DNA from: Ewingella sp. CoE-038-23
Lineage (GTDB): Bacteria > Pseudomonadota > Gammaproteobacteria > Enterobacterales > Enterobacteriaceae
Direction of reading: 5' to 3'
Assembly: GCF_040419245.1 (NCBI RefSeq)
Contig: NZ_JAZHOH010000001.1
Span: forward strand, 2,170,001-2,234,000
DNA: 64,000 nt
A program made the position numbers and the translations under genes. Below the pieces are notes generated by a model. The model was given only the letters and a program-made list of their open reading frames with translations, searched no databases and was not told the DNA's origin. Shown here piece after piece: positions 50,025 to 58,041 of this stretch (within the stretch, counting starts at the first letter, position 1; the number at the start of each line of letters is the position of its first letter).

Positions 50025-51500
50025 TTATTCGAACTCGTTCCATGAACGACCATCGCGGGTGATCATCGCAACAGAAGCCACAGGGCCCCAAGTACCAGAC
50101 TGGTAAGGTTTCGGTGCTTCGCTCTCGGCTGCCCACGCGTTCATGATGGAGTCTACCCATTTCCAGGCTTCTTCCACTTCGTCACGACGCACGAACAGCG
50201 CCTGAATACCGCGCATGGTTTCCAGCAGCAGACGCTCGTAAGCATCAGCAATGTGCTGCTCGTTAAAGGTCTCGGAGAAACTCAGGTCCAGCTTGGTGGT
50301 TTGCAGACGGTGTTTGTGCTCCAGACCCGGCACTTTGTTCAGCACTTCGATCTCGATCCCTTCGTCCGGTTGCAGACGAATGGTCAGTTTGTTCTGAGGC
50401 AGCTGCTGGTAAGAGTCGCGGAACAGATTCAGTGCCGGGCTCTTGAAGTAAACCACGACTTCTGAACATTTGGTTGGCAGGCGTTTACCGGTACGCAGGT
50501 AGAAAGGTACGCCAGCCCACTGCCAGTTATCGATATCCACGCGAATAGACACGAAGGTTTCAGTGGCGCTGGTCTTGTTGGCGCCCTCTTCTTCCAGATA
50601 ACCCGGAACCTTCTTGCCTTGCACAAAACCGGCGGTGTACTGGCCGCGAACTGTGGTTTCACGCACGTTAGACTGGTCGATGCGGCGCAGCGAGCGCAAC
50701 ACCTTAACCTTCTCATCACGGATACGGTCGGTGCTCAGGTCAGCCGGAGGTGACATGGCAATCATGGTCAGGATTTGCAACAGGTGGTTCTGGATCATGT
50801 CGCGCATCTGGCCCGCTTTGTCGAAGTAACCCCAGCGGCCTTCGATACCCACTTCTTCCGCCACGGTGATCTGCACGTGGTCGATAGTGCGGTTATCCCA
50901 GTTGCTGGCAAACAGATTGTTAGCAAAACGCAGAGCCAACAGGTTCAGAACGGTTTCTTTACCCAGATAGTGGTCAATACGGTAGACCTGAGATTCGTTG
51001 AAATACTCTGCGACTTGGTCATTGATAACCTGGGAGGATTCCAAAGAGGTGCCGAGCGGCTTCTCCATCACGACGCGCGATGGCTCTTTGTTCAGACCGG
51101 CTTCACCCAGGCCACGGCAGATGGCACCAAAGGTGCTTGGCGGCATGGCGAAATAGTTGATGGTGGCGCGGTTCTGCTGGTCGAGCATTTTGCCCAACAC
51201 TTTGAAGTGCTTGAGGTCGTTGACATCAAGGTTACAGAATTCGAAACGAGCGCTGAGTTTTTCCCACAGCTCTGGCTCCATTTTTTCTTTCATGAAAGTC
51301 GTCAAAGCTTCTTTAACAACTTCTACATATGCAGCTCTGTCCCACTCCGCGCGACCTACACCGATGATTTTGGTGTCAGGATGGATGTGGCCAGCCTTTT
51401 CTAATTGATACAGGGAAGGCAACAGTTTACGGCGCGCAAGATCGCCTTTAGCACCGAAAATAACCAGGTCACACGCCTGGGCTGTCTGGGTTACCGCCAT
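50025..51500 (-). CDS. zwf: Glucose-6-phosphate 1-dehydrogenase
   Basis: 491 residues, the E. coli length; NADP-dependent first step of the pentose phosphate pathway. The dinucleotide-binding FGAKGDLARRKLLPSL and the catalytic RIDHYLGKE are present. AAGGAG precedes the ATG at 51500; the 20-codon upstream extension has no support. A HexR-like site lies 84 bp upstream. Confidence 0.97.
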   Translation of the reverse strand: MAVTQTAQACDLVIFGAKGDLARRKLLPSLYQLEKAGHIHPDTKIIGVGRAEWDRAAYVEVVKEALTTFMKEKMEPELWEKLSARFEFCNLDVNDLKHFKVLGKMLDQQNRATINYFAMPPSTFGAICRGLGEAGLNKEPSRVVMEKPLGTSLESSQVINDQVAEYFNESQVYRIDHYLGKETVLNLLALRFANNLFASNWDNRTIDHVQITVAEEVGIEGRWGYFDKAGQMRDMIQNHLLQILTMIAMSPPADLSTDRIRDEKVKVLRSLRRIDQSNVRETTVRGQYTAGFVQGKKVPGYLEEEGANKTSATETFVSIRVDIDNWQWAGVPFYLRTGKRLPTKCSEVVVYFKSPALNLFRDSYQQLPQNKLTIRLQPDEGIEIEVLNKVPGLEHKHRLQTTKLDLSFSETFNEQHIADAYERLLLETMRGIQALFVRRDEVEEAWKWVDSIMNAWAAESEAPKPYQSGTWGPVASVAMITRDGRSWNEFE

Positions 51501-51583
51501 GTTCTTCTCCTTAGTGCAGGAATCACCCTCATAATTCATGTTGCAGGTCGATTCCCACAACCCGATTTATTCGGGGTATCTAT

Positions 51584-51598
51584 TGTAATTTTATTTCA
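51584..51598. promoter_or_regulatory. HexR-like operator near zwf
   Basis: TGTAATTTTATTTCA, an imperfect palindrome of the HexR type (roughly TGTAAT-N3-ATTACA), in the zwf-hexR divergent region. HexR represses zwf in related bacteria. Assignment by pattern. Confidence 0.55.
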
Positions 51599-51717
51599 GC
51601 CACAATGTACTCTGATCGGTTGTAAGCAGTAAACCTCGATCTAAGACCTTAATAAATGAATTAAAACCACATATTTTGTCATGGTTGTTAAAATCGTTCA
51701 AAAATCACCCGAAGATA

Positions 51718-51732
51718 TGTAATTTTATGACA
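51718..51732. promoter_or_regulatory. HexR-like operator near hexR
   Basis: TGTAATTTTATGACA shares the first eleven bases with the site 134 bp away. It could mediate HexR autoregulation, and the pair may allow looping. Confidence 0.5.
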
Positions 51733-51908
51733 AAACTGATAGCCATTTACCAGATTGAAATTTAGATCTCGGTCATACTCTGGTGATAAAAGCTTGAATT
51801 ACACCAGTTTGCTCCTGCCAACCGCGGTTAGCTCGTAGTATATTTTCACCAAACCGACATGATTTCCTCTTTTCACAGAAATCGTTGAAACCTATGAGTG
51901 GCACCCTA

Positions 51909-52778
51909 ATGAATACATTAGAAAAAATCCAAAGCCATTTGGACATTCTGAGCAAATCCGAGAGGAAAGTCGCAGAAGCAATTCTCGCCTCACCCCAGAC
52001 CGCCATCCATTGCAGTATCGCGACCCTGGCCCGCATGGCCGATGTCAGTGAACCTACTGTAAACCGTTTCTGTCGCCGCCTCGATACCAAAGGTTTTCCA
52101 GATTTTAAATTACATTTGGCGCAAAGTCTGGCTAACGGCACGCCTTATGTGAACCGTAACGTCGATGAAAGCGACGGCGCCGATGCCTATACCGGCAAGA
52201 TTTTCGAATCCGCCATGGCTACCCTCGACCAAGTCAAAAACTCGCTGGATATCGGCGCGGTAAACCGCGCGGTTGACCTGCTGACTCAGGCGAAAAAGAT
52301 CTCTTTCTTTGGCCTCGGGGCCTCTGCCGCCGTGGCTCATGACGCGATGAACAAGTTCTTCCGCTTCAATATTCCGGTGGTCTATTTCGACGACATCGTG
52401 ATGCAGCGCATGAGCTGCATGAACTGCACCGAAGGCGACGTGGTGGTGTTGATTTCGCACACCGGGCGCACTAAGAATCTGGTAGAACTGGCCCATCTGG
52501 CGCGGGAAAACGACGCCACGGTGATTGCCATCACTTCGCACAACACGCCGCTGGCTAACGAAGCCACGCTGGCGCTGCTGCTGGATGTCCCTGAAGACAC
52601 TGACGTATATATGCCGATGGTTTCGCGTCTGGCTCAACTGACCCTGATTGACGTGCTCGCCACCGGATTTACCCTGCGTCGCGGGGCAAAATTTAGAGAT
52701 AACCTGAAGCGGGTCAAAGACGCGTTGAAAGAATCGCGCTTTGATAAGGGTATGCCCGTCCCCAGCGTTTTTGACTAA
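51909..52778 (+). CDS. hexR: Hexose metabolism regulator HexR
   Basis: RpiR-family repressor, 289 residues (E. coli 289). The N-terminal helix-turn-helix is around VSEPTVNRFCRRLDTKGFPDFKLHLA and the C-terminal SIS domain (FFGLGASAAVAHDA, ISHTGRTKN) binds KDPG, which lifts repression. The ATG at 51909 begins MNTLEKIQSHL as in E. coli. It diverges from zwf and precedes pykA. Confidence 0.96.
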   Translation: MNTLEKIQSHLDILSKSERKVAEAILASPQTAIHCSIATLARMADVSEPTVNRFCRRLDTKGFPDFKLHLAQSLANGTPYVNRNVDESDGADAYTGKIFESAMATLDQVKNSLDIGAVNRAVDLLTQAKKISFFGLGASAAVAHDAMNKFFRFNIPVVYFDDIVMQRMSCMNCTEGDVVVLISHTGRTKNLVELAHLARENDATVIAITSHNTPLANEATLALLLDVPEDTDVYMPMVSRLAQLTLIDVLATGFTLRRGAKFRDNLKRVKDALKESRFDKGMPVPSVFD

Positions 52779-53034
52779 GCGTAGACCGAATGAAATAGAA
52801 GCGCCTTAAAAGGCACATTTTGAACATTGGGACCGCACAAATTAGACATTTTTTAGGGAGTTTGGCACCCTCAGCCTCAATGATGAACCCATCAATGTGC
52901 GCAGAAGTGCCTAAAACCAAACACGCGGCGAGTAACGCAGGTGAAACGCAATGGCCTTAAAATCACACACCGCACCGAAGTAGGTTACCGCTGTTTTTTG
53001 CACGACAAATGTTCACCAGTCAACGGAGTAATAC

Positions 53035-54477
53035 ATGTCCAGAAGGCTCAGAAGAACCAAAATTGTTACTACCCTCGGCCCTGCTACAGACCGTGATAAT
53101 AATCTGGAAAAGATTATTGCCGCCGGCGCCAACGTAGTTCGGATGAATTTCTCCCACGGAACCGTTGAAGACCACATTATTCGCGCTAACAAAGTGCGCG
53201 AAATCGCCGCCCGCCTCGGGCGCCACGTTGCCATCCTCGGTGACCTGCAAGGTCCTAAAATCCGCGTATCGACCTTTAAGGAAGGCAAAGTCTTCCTGAA
53301 CATCGGCGATAAATTCCTGCTCGACGCCAACATGAGCAAAGGCGAAGGCGATAAAGAGAAAGTCGGCATCGACTATAAAGGCTTACCGGCCGACGTGGTT
53401 CCCGGCGATATCCTGCTGCTCGACGATGGCCGCGTGCAGCTCAAAGTGCTCGAAGTTCAGGGCATGAAAGTCTTTACCGAAGTCACCGTTGGCGGCCCGC
53501 TGTCCAACAATAAAGGCATCAACAAGCTGGGCGGTGGCCTGTCAGCCGAAGCCCTGACCGAAAAAGACAAAGCCGATATCATCACCGCCGCAAAAATTGG
53601 CGTCGACTATTTGGCCGTCTCCTTCCCGCGCACTGGCGAAGACCTGAACTACGCTCGCCGCCTGGCCCGTGACGCAGGCTGCAACGCGCAAATCGTTTCT
53701 AAAGTAGAACGCGCCGAAGCAGTGGCAACTGACGCCGCCATGGATGACATCATTCTGGCCTCTGACGTGGTGATGGTTGCCCGTGGCGATTTGGGTGTGG
53801 AAATCGGGGACCCAGAGCTGGTAGGGATTCAGAAGAAACTGATCCGCCGCGCTCGCCAGCTGAACCGTGCCGTGATCACCGCAACCCAGATGATGGAGTC
53901 GATGATTACCAACCCAATGCCGACCCGTGCTGAAGTCATGGACGTGGCTAACGCCGTGCTTGATGGCACCGACGCCGTGATGCTCTCTGCGGAAACCGCC
54001 GCGGGTCAATATCCGTCTGAGACAGTAGCCGCCATGGCCCGCGTGTGTCTGGGCGCGGAGAAGATCCCAAGCATTAACGTCTCTAAACACCGTCTCGACG
54101 TGGAGTTCGACAACATTGAAGAAGCTATTGCCATGTCTTCTATGTATGCCGCTAACCACCTGAAAGGCGTAACGGCGCTTATCGCCATGACCGAGTCTGG
54201 TCGCACCGCGCTGATGATGTCACGTATCAGCTCCGGCCTGCCAATCTTCGCCATGTCGCGCCATGAGCACACCCTGAACCTCACCGCCATCTACCGTGGT
54301 GTTACTCCGGTGTTCTTCGACAGCAATAATGATGGCGTGGCCGCCGCGCACGACGCCGTTACCCTGCTGCGCGACAAGGGTTATCTGTTATCCGGTGATT
54401 TAGTGATCGTCACTCAGGGTGATGTCATGAGTACCGTCGGCACAACAAATACCAGCCGCGTATTACGAGTAGAGTAA
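53035..54477 (+). CDS. pykA: Pyruvate kinase II
   Basis: 480 residues, as E. coli PykA, the AMP-activated isozyme of the last glycolytic step. The N-terminus [14 protein letters not shown], the catalytic Lys region and [12 protein letters not shown] are conserved. CGGAG precedes the ATG. In E. coli the next gene is lpxM; here 7.3 kb of other sequence intervenes. Confidence 0.97.
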   Translation: MSRRLRRTKIVTTLGPATDRDNNLEKIIAAGANVVRMNFSHGTVEDHIIRANKVREIAARLGRHVAILGDLQGPKIRVSTFKEGKVFLNIGDKFLLDANMSKGEGDKEKVGIDYKGLPADVVPGDILLLDDGRVQLKVLEVQGMKVFTEVTVGGPLSNNKGINKLGGGLSAEALTEKDKADIITAAKIGVDYLAVSFPRTGEDLNYARRLARDAGCNAQIVSKVERAEAVATDAAMDDIILASDVVMVARGDLGVEIGDPELVGIQKKLIRRARQLNRAVITATQMMESMITNPMPTRAEVMDVANAVLDGTDAVMLSAETAAGQYPSETVAAMARVCLGAEKIPSINVSKHRLDVEFDNIEEAIAMSSMYAANHLKGVTALIAMTESGRTALMMSRISSGLPIFAMSRHEHTLNLTAIYRGVTPVFFDSNNDGVAAAHDAVTLLRDKGYLLSGDLVIVTQGDVMSTVGTTNTSRVLRVE

Positions 54478-54530
54478 TAACCCGTCCAACCATAAGGGGA
54501 GTCACCTCCCCTTAGTAATAATCTAGTAAT

Positions 54531-54562
54531 AAAAAGCCGATTCTGTGGAATCGGCTTTTTCA
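54531..54562 (+). terminator. Terminator of pykA
   Basis: 13-bp stem AAAAAGCCGATTC with its complement, loop TGTG. A second hairpin (AAGGGGAG/CTCCCCTT, 54493-54512) lies just upstream without a T-run. Confidence 0.9.
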
Positions 54563-54827
54563 TATTATTCCCTCCGCGCTATTCATTTTATGCACAATAA
54601 ATTCACCTCAAGATTAATATTCCGCTTTATTTACCCGCTATTTTTGTGCTTTATAATTCCACATTGTAATAATGGATTAGCTAGCAACAATCAAAAGACA
54701 CAATGTTATTAATGGATAATATTCCATATTTGTTATTTAAAACCCGGACTAAAAGCGTCATTTGGAATAACAAATGTAGAAAGATCCTATGTGAATATGC
54801 CCCAGAACGGCCAAAACCCCACAAAAA

Positions 54828-54843
54828 CGTGATGCAGATCACA
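54828..54843. promoter_or_regulatory. CRP-like site upstream of dfoJ
   Basis: CGTGATGCAGATCACA has one mismatch to TGTGA-N6-TCACA and ends 47 bp before the -35 element of the proposed dfo promoter. Activation by CRP is inferred. Confidence 0.5.
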
Positions 54844-54870
54844 AAATATCATTAACGATGCTACTTTGAT

Positions 54871-54889
54871 GAGAATGTTTATCATTGTC
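54871..54889. promoter_or_regulatory. Fur box 1 upstream of dfoJ
   Basis: GAGAATGTTTATCATTGTC matches the 19-bp Fur consensus GATAATGATAATCATTATC at 15 positions. Confidence 0.75.
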
Positions 54890-54890
54890 A

Positions 54891-54918
54891 TTGAATGATA
54901 ATGATTTGCATTTATAAT
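54891..54918 (+). promoter_or_regulatory. Promoter of dfoJAC
   Basis: TTGAAT and a perfect TATAAT at 16-bp spacing, overlapped by the second Fur-like box. The start would lie near 54925, leaving a leader of about 215 nt. A TATACT at 55008 could be a secondary -10 element. Confidence 0.6.
54897..54915. promoter_or_regulatory. Fur box 2 upstream of dfoJ
   Basis: GATAATGATTTGCATTTAT matches the Fur consensus at 13 of 19 positions with a perfect GATAATGAT half. It covers the spacer and -10 element, so bound Fur would block polymerase. Confidence 0.7.
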
Positions 54919-55140
54919 GTTCTTCATCGGTTAATGACCTAAAAAATGCCAATCACAGGAATTTACACAAGACAAAAGACTGATAATTTACCTTAACTAA
55001 ATATCATTATACTAAACTCGCATTAGCGCGGCGCTTGCCCGTGCCTGATGACTAATAAACTTAATTTAACTATCCCGGCTAAGGCTGGCGGCTTCCCCAC
55101 GCCTGCTGCAAGCCCAAACGGATAGCAAAAGGAATGTTTC

Positions 55141-56697
55141 ATGAGCCAAATAAATTATTCCGAACTCTCTTTTACCCACGAAATGGTAAATGAAAATCAG
55201 GGTTTTATTTTCAATCAACACTCCACAGATGAGTGGCAAAAACACATTGAAAATGGCCTTGAAATAATCAAAGGCCATATTAATAACAAGGAAAAACCTT
55301 TTTCCGGCATTACTCCAGCAGAATTAGCCGATCAGTTTCGCCATATTGACCTGACCCAGCCCCTGCCCGGCACCCGATTGGCGCTGGAAGAGTTAGATGA
55401 TTTATATCTGCAACATGCGGTCTATTTTCATCACCCAAAATATATCGCGCATCTTAATTGCCCGACGGTGGTTCCGGCCCAATTAGCCGAGCTGTTTATC
55501 AGCGCCATCAACTCCTCAGTGGATACCTGGGACCAGAGCGCAGGCGGCACGCTGATTGAGCAAAAGGTGATTGACTGGACGCTGGCGCGGATCAAATTCG
55601 GCCCGCAGTCCGACGGCATTTTCACCAGCGGTGGCACTCAGTCTAACCTGATGGCGATGCTGCTGGCCCGCGACGCCTTCTGCAAGCGCACCCATCCTGA
55701 ACACAGCATCAAATATCAGGGGCTGCCGTCTGACGCCAACCGCTGGCGCATTTTCACTTCACAGGTGAGCCACTTCAGCATCCAAAAATCCGCCGCCCTG
55801 CTCGGCCTTGGCTATGACGCCGTAGTGCCCGTCGCCTGCGATGACGCTTTCCGCATGGACGCTGACGCCTTGAAGCAAGAGATGGCACGCTGCCACGCCG
55901 AAGGGCTGATCCCTATCGCCGTGGTCGCCACCGCCGGCACCACCGACTTCGGTAGCATCGACCCGCTGCACGAAATCTCGCAGGTATGCCGCAGCGAAAA
56001 CATCTGGATGCACGTAGATGCCGCCTACGGATGCGGCCTGCTGGTATCGCCGCAGCACCGCCAGCGCATTGACGGTATTGAATTAGCGGATTCCGTCACC
56101 GTGGATTACCACAAATCCTTCTTCCAGCCGGTGAGTTGCAGCGCGTTCTTCGTCAACGACCAGAAGCATTTCGAGCATGTCGCTTGGTACGCCGACTACC
56201 TCAATCCACTGAGCGCCAAGCTGGAAGGTACGCCGAACTTGGTCAACAAGAGCATTCAAACCACCCGTCGCTTTGACGCCCTGAAAATGTGGCTGACGCT
56301 GCGCATCATGGGCCAGCAGGCGCTGGGCGAATCCTTCGACACCCTGCTGGCATTGGCGGTTGAAGGCCACCAGCAGATGGTGAATCACCAGAATATTGAA
56401 GTGCTGCATAAGCCTGAACTCAGCACCCTGGTGTTCCGCTTTGTGCCGCGCCAGTCGCTGAGCGACGAGCAGCTTGACGCGGTGAATGCCGATATTCGCA
56501 AAGCCATTTTCCGCTCGGGCAATGCGGTGATCGCCGGTACCAAAGTGGATCAACGCCAGTATTTGAAATTTACCCTGCTCAATCCAGCCACCTCCGCCGC
56601 AGACATTGCCGACGTGATTGGTCTGGTTGTGCATTACGGCAAAGAGCTGACCAGCGCAGCGCTTAACTCAGCTTTTCATCAAGGAACTGGCGAGTAA
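55141..56697 (+). CDS. dfoJ: Lysine decarboxylase of desferrioxamine biosynthesis
   Basis: Group II PLP-dependent decarboxylase, 518 residues, predicted to turn lysine into cadaverine for siderophore assembly. The N-terminal part carries SVDTWDQSAGGTLIEQ and TSGGTQSNLMAMLLARD; the PLP-binding Lys325 is in VDYHKSFFQ, preceded by HVDAAYGCG. This fold differs from CadA/LdcC. AAAGGA precedes the ATG. First gene of a three-gene operon, 10 bases before dfoA, behind a Fur-type promoter. The family also holds diaminobutyrate decarboxylases; the lysine assignment rests on dfoA and dfoC. Confidence 0.88.
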   Translation: MSQINYSELSFTHEMVNENQGFIFNQHSTDEWQKHIENGLEIIKGHINNKEKPFSGITPAELADQFRHIDLTQPLPGTRLALEELDDLYLQHAVYFHHPKYIAHLNCPTVVPAQLAELFISAINSSVDTWDQSAGGTLIEQKVIDWTLARIKFGPQSDGIFTSGGTQSNLMAMLLARDAFCKRTHPEHSIKYQGLPSDANRWRIFTSQVSHFSIQKSAALLGLGYDAVVPVACDDAFRMDADALKQEMARCHAEGLIPIAVVATAGTTDFGSIDPLHEISQVCRSENIWMHVDAAYGCGLLVSPQHRQRIDGIELADSVTVDYHKSFFQPVSCSAFFVNDQKHFEHVAWYADYLNPLSAKLEGTPNLVNKSIQTTRRFDALKMWLTLRIMGQQALGESFDTLLALAVEGHQQMVNHQNIEVLHKPELSTLVFRFVPRQSLSDEQLDAVNADIRKAIFRSGNAVIAGTKVDQRQYLKFTLLNPATSAADIADVIGLVVHYGKELTSAALNSAFHQGTGE

Positions 56698-56707
56698 GGA
56701 ACACACT

Positions 56708-58018
56708 ATGTCTATGACGCAAAACAGCACTCAAACCTATGATTTTATCGCCGTGGGCATCGGCCCGTTTAACCTCGGACTGGCCTGCCTGACGGACCCG
56801 ATTGAGCAGCTCAACGGGCTATTTATCGACCAAAATCCGGGCTTTGACTGGCACACCGGCATGATGCTGGAGAGTGCCATGCTGCAAACCCCGTTTATGG
56901 CGGATTTGGTGACGCTGGCAGACCCAACCAGCCGCTTCAGCTTCCTCAACTACCTGAAGCAAAAAGGCAAAATCTACTCTTTCTACATCCGTGAAAATTT
57001 CTTCATGATGCGCAAAGAGTTCAACCAGTACTGCCAGTGGGTGTGCAGCGAACTGTCTAATTTGAAATTCGCTACTCGCGTGGAAATGGTCACCTGGGAC
57101 GAAGCCAAGCAGTGCTATCTGGTGCACACCCAGTCCACGCAGAGCAGCGAAAAAGCCGTATATCAGGCTAAGCGACTGGTGCTGGGCACCGGCCCGTCGG
57201 CCTGGATGCCGCCCTGCTCGCGCGGCGTGAGCCAGCAAATTCACCACTCCAGCGCCTATTTGCCGAACAAAGAGCAGGTGCAAAGCTCGAAATCCATCAC
57301 CGTGGTGGGCAGTGGTCAAAGCGCGGCGGAAATCTACTATGACCTGCTTTCCGACATCGAAAAGCATGACTACCAGTTGACGTGGGTGACGCGCGCGCCG
57401 CGCTTCTACCCGCTGGAGTACAGCAAACTGACGCTGGAGATGACCTCGCCGGAGTATATCGACTACTTCCATGAGCTGCCGATGAGCAAGCGCGACCAGC
57501 TTAATCGCGAGCAAAAGGGGTTATATAAAGGCATTAACATCAGCCTAATCAATGACATTTATGACCTGATGTACACCAAGCGGCTCGACGGCCCGCTGAA
57601 TGTCAATCTCTACACCCATTCCGAATTAACCGCCATGAGCCGCAACCCTGACGGCACGCTGGACATGACCTTCCTGCAACAAGAGCAGCAGCAGGAGTAT
57701 CGCCACAATACCGAATCGGTGATTTTAGCGACCGGCTATGGCTACCAGCCGCCGCAGTGCATTGAAGGCATTCACTCGCGCATTCAGTGGGACGACGCCG
57801 GGCGTTTTGCGGTCAATCGCAACTACAGCATTGACGCCAATAACCAGATTTTTGTGCAAAACGCCGAGCTGCACACCCACGGCTTCGTCACACCAGACTT
57901 AGGCATGGCCTGCTACCGCAACAGCAGCATCATCCGCGCCATGCTCGGTGACGATATTTACCCGATTGAAAAATCCATCGCGTTCCAGACATTTTGCGCC
58001 CGCGAACTGGGTGAATAA
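56708..58018 (+). CDS. dfoA: Cadaverine/lysine N-monooxygenase
   Basis: Flavin N-hydroxylase of the lysine/ornithine monooxygenase family, 436 residues, predicted to give N-hydroxycadaverine. The FAD-binding GIGPFNLGLACL is at about residue 18, NADPH-binding VVGSGQSAAEIYYDLL at about 198, and the family LATGYGYQPP at about 341. AAGGA sits 8 bases before the ATG. The stop is followed 23 bases later by the dfoC start. In the known pathway the hydroxylated amine is then succinylated by DfoC. Confidence 0.92.
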   Translation: MSMTQNSTQTYDFIAVGIGPFNLGLACLTDPIEQLNGLFIDQNPGFDWHTGMMLESAMLQTPFMADLVTLADPTSRFSFLNYLKQKGKIYSFYIRENFFMMRKEFNQYCQWVCSELSNLKFATRVEMVTWDEAKQCYLVHTQSTQSSEKAVYQAKRLVLGTGPSAWMPPCSRGVSQQIHHSSAYLPNKEQVQSSKSITVVGSGQSAAEIYYDLLSDIEKHDYQLTWVTRAPRFYPLEYSKLTLEMTSPEYIDYFHELPMSKRDQLNREQKGLYKGINISLINDIYDLMYTKRLDGPLNVNLYTHSELTAMSRNPDGTLDMTFLQQEQQQEYRHNTESVILATGYGYQPPQCIEGIHSRIQWDDAGRFAVNRNYSIDANNQIFVQNAELHTHGFVTPDLGMACYRNSSIIRAMLGDDIYPIEKSIAFQTFCARELGE

Positions 58019-58041
58019 CCCCCAATCAAGGAGACATGACC

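Noticed and set aside
58036-58041. Upstream ATG as the dfoC start
   Set aside because: Only 2 bases from the AAGGAG sequence; the ATG 6 bases later has proper spacing.
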